A DNA stretch of 7,770 nt from Gallionellaceae bacterium. GTDB taxonomy: Bacteria > Pseudomonadota > Gammaproteobacteria > Burkholderiales > Gallionellaceae. The position numbers were made by a program, and so were the translations under genes. The stretch is from assembly GCA_031277195.1 (NCBI GenBank), contig JAITMU010000155.1, positions 1-7,770 of the forward strand. The letters are read 5' to 3'. Below, piece after piece: positions 1 to 4,202 of this stretch; within the stretch, counting starts at the first letter, position 1, and each line of letters starts with the position of its first letter. Below the pieces are notes generated by a model, which saw only the letters and a list, made by a program, of their open reading frames with translations, did not search any database and was not told the DNA's origin.

Positions 1-1088
1 GCCGCTGCCGCCCAGCGTACCACGGCCAGCACCACCGGTCCCCAGGTGAAGCCGCGCCCGCGCGGATGATTTTCCCATTCGGGACGCCAGACAAAGGCCA
101 GCAACGGCACCACGCACAACAGCGGATGCAGCCAGCGCGTTCTGAACTGTGACGCATCTGCCACAAAAATCATCAGCAGCAGGCTGATCAACACCAACGC
201 CAGATAACGGACGAGGAGCGGTCGCGCCCAGTTTGCCGGAGCGCGTTGCGTGGAAATGGCGGACGATCTCCAGCCGCGACCAAACACCAGTGCGACGACG
301 ATGCCCCACAACAGCAGATTGCTGGCGATGCCTTTCAGCAGGCTGAACAGTCCCGCGCCGTAACCGGTTTCGGTCTGTCCATGCAATTTTTCCAGCGTGC
401 CCTGACTGGCTTCGAGCCAGTGTTCGTGCAGCCACAGCGCATGCGGCAGCAGTAGCAGACCCGCGATCAGCGGCAGCCACCACCAGCCGCGAGAGAGCAG
501 GGCAGAGCGAACCGCGGGCACGGATAACGCCGCCACCATCAGCGCGCCGGCGAACAGCGCAAAGCTGTATTTGGACATCATGCCCAAGCCCAGCGCGATA
601 CCCAGCCAGACAAATCCGATGGGGCGCGGGCGCTGAACCTGCCGCGCCAGCAGCCACAGTGTTGCGGCGACCAGACAGTTGAGCAGCACGGAATGCGTCA
701 GGTCGCGCAGCGACTCCCATCCCATCTGCGGCATCCACATGAGGCTGGCTGCTGCCCACCAGGCGGGTTTCGGCGGCAGCGAAAGTTCACGCGCCGCCGC
801 CCACATGAAGCCATAGGTCAACGCCAGCAGCGAAACTTTGAGTATCGTCAGAGACCACACCGACGGTCCGAACACCTGATTCATTCCCCATTGAATCCAG
901 GTGTAGAGCGGCGGCTGCGTGCCGTAGCCCAGCGCCAGTTGTTGCGTCCAGACGATCTGCTGGGCTTCGTCCAGCTCCAGCGCCGGACTGCCCAGGGCGC
1001 GGGCGAGTATCTGCATGACCATCCAGATGAGCAGCCAGGTTAGCGGATGAGCGATGGGGGAGCGCGCGGAGAGAGGGGGCGAAGTCAT
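1..1088 (-). CDS. GT39/PMT-family membrane glycosyltransferase (5' part, runs off the left edge)
   Basis: The reverse strand is open from an ATG at 1088 to base 1, giving 362 residues without a stop; the C-terminus lies outside the window. Residues 37-41 (LELDE) follow a first membrane segment (about 16-30), as expected for the first periplasmic acidic motif of GT39/ArnT/PMT enzymes. The stretch LGYGTQPPLYTW (53-64), then T131-H-S and GLGMMSKYSF (167-176), also match the bacterial PMT_2 domain. Many further hydrophobic segments follow. Family members move a sugar from a polyprenyl-phosphate carrier to lipid A, glycan or protein on the periplasmic side; the substrate cannot be read here. An in-frame stop at 1115-1113 leaves no ATG, GTG or TTG start upstream of 1088. 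There is no Shine-Dalgarno sequence, and a perfect TATAAT lies only 6 nt upstream, so the mRNA may be leaderless. The gene is divergent from the GT2 gene at 1307, which could supply its donor lipid. Confidence 0.88.
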   Translation of the reverse strand, partial: MTSPPLSARSPIAHPLTWLLIWMVMQILARALGSPALELDEAQQIVWTQQLALGYGTQPPLYTWIQWGMNQVFGPSVWSLTILKVSLLALTYGFMWAAARELSLPPKPAWWAAASLMWMPQMGWESLRDLTHSVLLNCLVAATLWLLARQVQRPRPIGFVWLGIALGLGMMSKYSFALFAGALMVAALSVPAVRSALLSRGWWWLPLIAGLLLLPHALWLHEHWLEASQGTLEKLHGQTETGYGAGLFSLLKGIASNLLLWGIVVALVFGRGWRSSAISTQRAPANWARPLLVRYLALVLISLLLMIFVADASQFRTRWLHPLLCVVPLLAFVWRPEWENHPRGRGFTWGPVVLAVVRWAAA

Positions 1089-1094
1089 GCGCGG

Positions 1095-1100
1095 ATTATA
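1095..1100 (-). promoter_or_regulatory. -10 box of the GT39 gene, possibly leaderless
   Basis: On the reverse strand a perfect TATAAT occupies 1100-1095 and the ATG begins at 1088. A transcript starting the usual 6-8 nt after the box would begin at or next to the A of the ATG, leaving no room for a ribosome-binding site. No convincing -35 hexamer is seen 16-18 nt upstream. Confidence 0.5.
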
Positions 1101-1133
1101 CTCACTGCGGTGTCACAATTTCCGCTCTCTACG

Positions 1134-1246
1134 CCGTCATTCCCGCGAAAGCGGGAATCCAAGGACGTTGGGTTTTTCGTTTATTTTCAGGAGACGACTG
1201 GCAAGAAATAAAAGTCCTTGGATTCCCGCTTTCGCGGGAATGACGG
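1134..1246. repeat. 113-bp palindromic element with perfect 33-bp inverted repeats (GTCATTCC family)
   Basis: Arms 1134-1166 and 1214-1246 are exact reverse complements over 33 bp and enclose a 47-bp AT-richer core (1167-1213) with no internal structure that I see. Each arm is itself a hairpin: an 8-bp stem (ATTCCCGC with GCGGGAAT) closed by a GAAA loop. The outer ends read CCGTCATTCC. This resembles the widespread GTCATTCC...GGAATCC repeats of proteobacteria (compare neisserial dRS3). It has no coding capacity, so if mobile it would move in trans, as a MITE or REP-type unit. It fills the divergent region between the GT39 and GT2 genes, where a transcript could fold into a long stem. Confidence 0.9.
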
Positions 1247-1271
1247 AAACCAGATGAATGTCAGGATGCAG

Positions 1272-1277
1272 TAGAAT
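1272..1277 (+). promoter_or_regulatory. Possible -10 box for the GT2/flippase-like unit
   Basis: TAGAAT (5 of 6 to consensus) lies 29 nt before the ATG at 1307 and just outside the right arm of the inverted-repeat element. No good -35 is present at 16-18 nt, so this rests on one hexamer and on position. Confidence 0.25.
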
Positions 1278-1306
1278 CCGCAATTATTTCGACAGGCCAG
1301 TCCATC

Positions 1307-2284
1307 ATGCCCCTGACTTCTTCCGCGCCCGATGTTTCCATCGTCGTCCCCATCTTCAACGAAGTCGGCAACTTGCCTGCGCTGGTTGAGCGCATCGGGC
1401 AGGCGATGAATGGACAAGCGCTGACGTTTGAATTGCTGGCGGTGGACGACGGCTCCACCGATGGCAGCCGCGAGCAGTTGCGCAAACTCGCCGCGGATTA
1501 CGCCTGGTTGCGTCCGGTATTTCTCGCCCGCAACTACGGCCAGTCTAGCGCGTTGCAAGCGGGCTTTGACCGCGTGCGCGGACGTTATGTGGTGACGCTG
1601 GACGCCGATCTGCAGAATGAACCCGGCGACATTCCCCTGCTGCTGGAACGGCTGGAGACCGACCCCGACGTGGATATGGTATCCGGCTGGCGCAAGGACA
1701 GGCAGGATGCGACGCTTTCGCGCAAAGTGCCTTCGCGTATCGCCAATCAGTTGATCTCGCGCGCCACCGATGTGCATTTGCACGACTATGGCTGCGCGCT
1801 CAAAGCCTATCGTCGTCACATCATCGACCGCATCCGTTTGTACGGCGAGCTGCATCGTTTCATTCCTTCGCTGGCGCGTGAAGCAGGCGCGCGCATTGTC
1901 GAAGTGCCGGTGTGTCACCATGCGCGCACGCATGGCGTGTCCAAGTACGGCATCGACCGCACTTTCCGCGTGGTTCTCGATTTAATCCTGATCGTGTTTT
2001 TCATGCGCTATCGCCAGCGTCCTTTGCATGCTTTCGGCGGACTGGGATTGTGGCTGATGACGCCTGGCGGTTTGATCCTGTCCTGGTTGCTGGTGGAAAA
2101 AATGCTGGGTCATGACATCGGCGGTCGTCCGCTGTTGCTGGCGGGCGTCATGCTGTTGCTGATGGGGATGCAACTCGTCGTCGCGGGTCTGGTGGGCGAA
2201 TTGTTGATTCGCGTCTATTACGAAGCTGGCGGCGCGCCGCAATTCCACGCCGAGGAATATCAGTCGCCCAATCGCACGCCGTGA
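1307..2284 (+). CDS. Polyprenyl-phosphate glycosyltransferase, GT2 (DPM1/GtrB/ArnC-like)
   Basis: The 325-residue product is a typical GT-A GT2 enzyme with a C-terminal membrane anchor. Visible motifs are SIVVPIFNE (11-19), VDDGSTDG (46-53), the metal/nucleotide-sugar signature DADLQ (99-103), GWRKDRQD (127-134), YGCALKAYRR (161-170), HRFIP (183-187) and SKYG (212-215). Two hydrophobic segments follow (about 241-264 and 275-302). This order is that of enzymes that transfer a sugar from a nucleotide donor to undecaprenyl or dolichyl phosphate on the cytoplasmic face of the membrane; the sugar is not determined. The length matches the family. The start at 1307 sits just upstream of the first beta strand; its ribosome site is weak (AGG, 10 nt upstream). 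The stop overlaps the next gene's GTG in GTGA, so the two are translationally coupled. The gene is divergent from the GT39 gene, a likely user of its lipid-linked sugar. Confidence 0.93.
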   Translation: MPLTSSAPDVSIVVPIFNEVGNLPALVERIGQAMNGQALTFELLAVDDGSTDGSREQLRKLAADYAWLRPVFLARNYGQSSALQAGFDRVRGRYVVTLDADLQNEPGDIPLLLERLETDPDVDMVSGWRKDRQDATLSRKVPSRIANQLISRATDVHLHDYGCALKAYRRHIIDRIRLYGELHRFIPSLAREAGARIVEVPVCHHARTHGVSKYGIDRTFRVVLDLILIVFFMRYRQRPLHAFGGLGLWLMTPGGLILSWLLVEKMLGHDIGGRPLLLAGVMLLLMGMQLVVAGLVGELLIRVYYEAGGAPQFHAEEYQSPNRTP

Positions 2285-3198
2285 AGCAGACGCACAAAGC
2301 CCTGTTGCGCGGCCTGCTTGGACTGGCGCTGCTGGTCGCCGTCATTCTGCTGGCTGATCCGTCGCGCGTGCTGGCGCAGTTGCGTGACGCGCAACCCGGC
2401 TGGTTGCTGTTCGGTCTGCTGACAGCCATTGCGTCCAACATCGTTTCAGCTTTGCGTTGGCGCGCGCTGGCGCGCTGGCTTGGCGCGGAGGTCAGCGCGC
2501 GCGACGCCTGCCGCTGGTATTTCCAGGCTATCGGTTTGAATGTCCTGCTGCCCGGCGCAGTGCTGGGCGGCGATTTTTATCGCGCCGTGATGCTGCGTCG
2601 TGCCGGACAGGACATGCTGACGTCGGGCTGGTCAGTGTTGCTGGATCGGGTCAGCGGACTGTGGATGTTGTGTGCCATCGGCGCGATGGGTGTGGCATGG
2701 TGCGCGGATGCGCTGGCGGTTTGGCTGCATATGTCGCCGACGCTGTTGACCGCATTGGCGCTGATCGTTGGCGCGCTGTGGCTGGCGCTCCCCTGGATGT
2801 TGCCGCTGGTGCCGAACCGCGCTGCCTGGTTTGCGCCGCTGCGGGCGATGGCGAGCAAGCCGGATTTCCACCGACAACTTTTGTGGCAGGCGCTGGCGTC
2901 GGCGCTGGTGCAAGTGCTGTCTGCGGCTGCGTTGGCAGGCGGCGGACTGGCGCTGGGACTGGCCTTGTCTCCCGCCGTGTGGGCTTGGGCGATTGCGCCG
3001 GTGTTTTTGATGGCGGCGCTGCCGGTGAGCATCGGCGGCTGGGGAACGCGCGAAGCGGCGGCGGTACTGGCGTTAGCGCCGTTTGGCGTGGCCTCTGCCG
3101 CAGCGGTGGGCGCGGCGATGATTTATGGTTTGTATGGCTTGGCGCAGGGCGCGTTGGGGGCGTTGGCGTTTGGGATGCCGGGGAGGAGTGATCGCTGA
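2281..3198 (+). CDS. Flippase-like integral membrane protein (LPG_synthase_TM / YbhN type)
   Basis: A 305-residue, very hydrophobic protein with roughly seven or eight membrane segments (for example near 10-26, 42-57, 127-147, 155-175, 203-228, 233-250 and 263-290). Family marks are SALRWRALARWLG (56-68), GLNVLLPGAVLGGDFYRA (85-102), DRVSGLW (122-128) and PVSIGGWGTREAA (248-260), the signature of the membrane domain shared with lysylphosphatidylglycerol synthase (MprF). There is no soluble aminoacyl-transfer domain, so this is not a full MprF. Such stand-alone proteins are often annotated as flippase-like and often lie beside GT2 enzymes; their activity is mostly unproven. The start is GTG at 2281, inside the GT2 stop (GTGA), with no own ribosome site, which implies coupled translation. 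It probably helps transport or modify a lipid-linked product of its neighbour; that role is inference. Confidence 0.88.
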   Translation: MKQTHKALLRGLLGLALLVAVILLADPSRVLAQLRDAQPGWLLFGLLTAIASNIVSALRWRALARWLGAEVSARDACRWYFQAIGLNVLLPGAVLGGDFYRAVMLRRAGQDMLTSGWSVLLDRVSGLWMLCAIGAMGVAWCADALAVWLHMSPTLLTALALIVGALWLALPWMLPLVPNRAAWFAPLRAMASKPDFHRQLLWQALASALVQVLSAAALAGGGLALGLALSPAVWAWAIAPVFLMAALPVSIGGWGTREAAAVLALAPFGVASAAAVGAAMIYGLYGLAQGALGALAFGMPGRSDR

Positions 3199-3211
3199 AG
3201 CAGCCCCCGCT

Positions 3212-3338
3212 CGTCATTCCAGCGGAAGCTGGAATCCAGCAAAAACATACACTCCGCGCAGCGGACAAAACCTTGTTGTCCGGCTACGCCGGAGCATTTT
3301 TATAAACGCGCTGGATTCCAGCTTCCGCTGGAATGACG
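3212..3338. repeat. 127-bp palindromic element with perfect 29-bp inverted repeats (GTCATTCC family, variant)
   Basis: Arms 3212-3240 and 3310-3338 are exact reverse complements over 29 bp around a 69-bp core. Each arm is a hairpin with stem ATTCCAGC/GCTGGAAT and loop GGAA. It shares the CGTCATTCC end with the element at 1134 but differs in the stem by a compensated C-G to A-T change, and the cores are unrelated. The core contains three overlapping dyads: 3253-3265, 3262-3282 and 3279-3293. It begins 14 bp after the flippase-like gene's stop and ends 25 bp before the rhodanese promoter, so it separates two transcription units. Confidence 0.9.
3279..3300 (+). terminator. Likely intrinsic terminator of the GT2/flippase-like unit, inside the repeat element
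   Basis: TCCGGC-TAC-GCCGGA (3279-3293) forms a 6-bp GC-rich hairpin and is followed by GCATTTTTATA, giving a five-T run at 3296-3300 about 80 nt after the gene's stop. The 5' half of this stem also overlaps an alternative 7-bp pairing (3262-3268 with 3276-3282), so the two hairpins exclude each other. Confidence 0.55.
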
Positions 3339-3362
3339 GAAGACACCCCCCCAAGGGACTCT

Positions 3363-3390
3363 TTGAAACATTAGATTTTTATTATACAAT
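3363..3390 (+). promoter_or_regulatory. Sigma-70 promoter of the rhodanese-arsR operon
   Basis: TTGAAA (3363-3368, 5 of 6) and TACAAT (3385-3390, 5 of 6) are separated by 16 bp in the most AT-rich stretch of the window. Transcription would start near 3397, giving a leader of about 27 nt that contains the rhodanese ribosome site AAAGG (3411-3415). Confidence 0.7.
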
Positions 3391-3402
3391 CAAAACTTTC
3401 AA
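3363..3402. promoter_or_regulatory. 40-bp imperfect palindrome over the promoter: candidate ArsR-family operator
   Basis: The sequence is symmetric about 3382/3383. TTGAAA (3363-3368) mirrors TTTCAA (3397-3402), TT (3371-3372) mirrors AA (3393-3394), and GATT (3374-3377) mirrors AATC (3388-3391). In all, 13 of the outer 17 position pairs are complementary. It covers the -35 and -10 boxes and the expected start site, so a bound dimer would block transcription. The co-transcribed BigR/SqrR-like regulator is the obvious ligand, making this an autoregulatory loop. Symmetry is seen directly; binding is inferred. Confidence 0.5.
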
Positions 3403-3423
3403 TTTATTGGAAAGGTACACATC

Positions 3424-3807
3424 ATGACGACCTCCGTTCAAGACCTGGTTGCCGCTGCGCGAAGTCGCATCAAGGAAATATCACCTGCTGAGTTGCAGGC
3501 ATGGGATAGGAACGAATTTGTATTGATTGATGTGCGCGAGCCGGGGGAGTACGCGACCGGCCATATTTCCGGTGCGGCCAACGTTCCGCGCGGTGTGCTT
3601 GAGTTTCGCATTGGCGCACATTTGGCTTCCGATGCGGAAAGGAAAAAGACTAATTCGGACTGTTCGGCTAATATTGTGATATATTGCCAAGGCGGTGGTC
3701 GCGCGGCCTTGGCTACTGAAAGTTTAATACAACTGGGTTATACAAATGTGCGCTCATTGGCCGGAGGAATTGACGCGTGGCGCGCAGCGCAACTTTCTGT
3801 TGAATAA
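3424..3807 (+). CDS. Single-domain rhodanese (sulfurtransferase)
   Basis: A 127-residue cytoplasmic protein (no signal peptide) made of one rhodanese domain. Visible are ISPAEL (19-24), the structural motif LIDVREPGEYATGHISGA (34-51) and the active-site loop C88-QGGGR (88-93), whose cysteine would carry the persulfide; LAGGIDAW (112-119) closes the fold. Rhodaneses accept sulfane sulfur from thiosulfate, glutathione persulfide or proteins and pass it to cyanide, thiols or other carriers; the true donor is not readable. A second cysteine, C80, sits in a charged insert (about 70-82) before the catalytic strand. The start at 3424 has AAAGG 8 nt upstream. It is first in an operon with the ArsR-family gene 14 bp downstream. 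Parts of the gene (around 3640-3690) are more AT-rich than neighbouring genes, which may hint at separate acquisition. Confidence 0.93.
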   Translation: MTTSVQDLVAAARSRIKEISPAELQAWDRNEFVLIDVREPGEYATGHISGAANVPRGVLEFRIGAHLASDAERKKTNSDCSANIVIYCQGGGRAALATESLIQLGYTNVRSLAGGIDAWRAAQLSVE

Positions 3808-3821
3808 TTGGGGAGAACGAC

Positions 3822-4157
3822 ATGCTAATGATGACTACAGGTGACACAGCTCACCAACTGAATCCGGATGACATGCGCAGCCATGCGGGCAACGCCGCGC
3901 AACTGCTGAAGGCCTTGGGAAATGAGCAGCGCTTGATGATTTTGTGTCTGCTGGCAAAGGGCGAGCAATCGGTCGGCGTGCTCAACAGGCAACTCGACTT
4001 GAGCCAATCCGCCTTGTCGCAACACCTGGCAGTGTTGCGCGAAGAAAACATGGTCAACACGCGCCGCGAATCGCAAACCATTTTCTATTCGCTTGCGCCG
4101 GGACCGGCGTGTGAAGTGATGCAGACGCTGTACGGCATTTACTGCGCGCCTCGCTGA
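3822..4157 (+). CDS. ArsR-family repressor, BigR/SqrR-type persulfide sensor
   Basis: A 111-residue winged-helix protein. LLKALGNEQRLMILCLLA (28-45) opens the ArsR fold, LSQSALSQHLAVLREE (60-75) is the recognition helix, and RRESQTIFYSL (81-91) is the beta wing. Cys42 and Cys108 stand at the positions of the reactive pair in Xylella BigR (C42/C108) and Rhodobacter SqrR (C41/C107). These form a di- or polysulfide bridge on exposure to persulfides and then release DNA. The CxC metal site of arsenic or cadmium sensors is absent. A third cysteine, C97, is extra. The start at 3822 has GGGGAGA at 3810-3816, 5 nt before the ATG; ATGs at 3828 and 3831 are less well spaced. It follows the rhodanese gene by 14 bp, so it probably represses this operon through the palindrome at 3363-3402 until reactive sulfur accumulates. 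Confidence 0.88.
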   Translation: MLMMTTGDTAHQLNPDDMRSHAGNAAQLLKALGNEQRLMILCLLAKGEQSVGVLNRQLDLSQSALSQHLAVLREENMVNTRRESQTIFYSLAPGPACEVMQTLYGIYCAPR

Positions 4158-4162
4158 ATTTG

Positions 4163-4199
4163 ATCCCCTCGACCTCCGCGAAGAACGAAGGCGAGGGAT
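4163..4199. terminator. Possible bidirectional terminator between arsR-type gene and mutL
   Basis: Between the converging stops (4157 and 4203) ATCCCCTCG (4163-4171) can pair with CGAGGGAT (4192-4199), with one bulged C. The loop is about 20 nt, and a short T-rich GTCTTACTT follows on the plus strand. Position favours a terminator; the long loop and lack of a clean U-tract make it weak. Confidence 0.3.
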
Positions 4200-4202
4200 G
4201 TC

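Noticed and set aside
246..1043. Plus-strand open frames over the left end
   Set aside because: They are antisense to the GT39 gene, which shows family motifs and membrane segments across the whole stretch.
1187..1933. 248-codon open frame on the minus strand
   Set aside because: It lies opposite the well-supported GT2 gene and its end (SFPRKRESKD) is a translation of the inverted repeat. Composition is Arg/His-rich, as in GC-driven shadow frames.
2651..3268. 205-codon open frame on the minus strand
   Set aside because: Low-complexity Pro/Ala/Arg translation opposite the flippase-like gene; its N-terminus reads through the repeat arm.
1134..3338. Idea that the two inverted-repeat elements are the ends of one composite transposon
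   Set aside because: Each element has its own pair of arms, the arms differ between elements, and no transposase lies between them.
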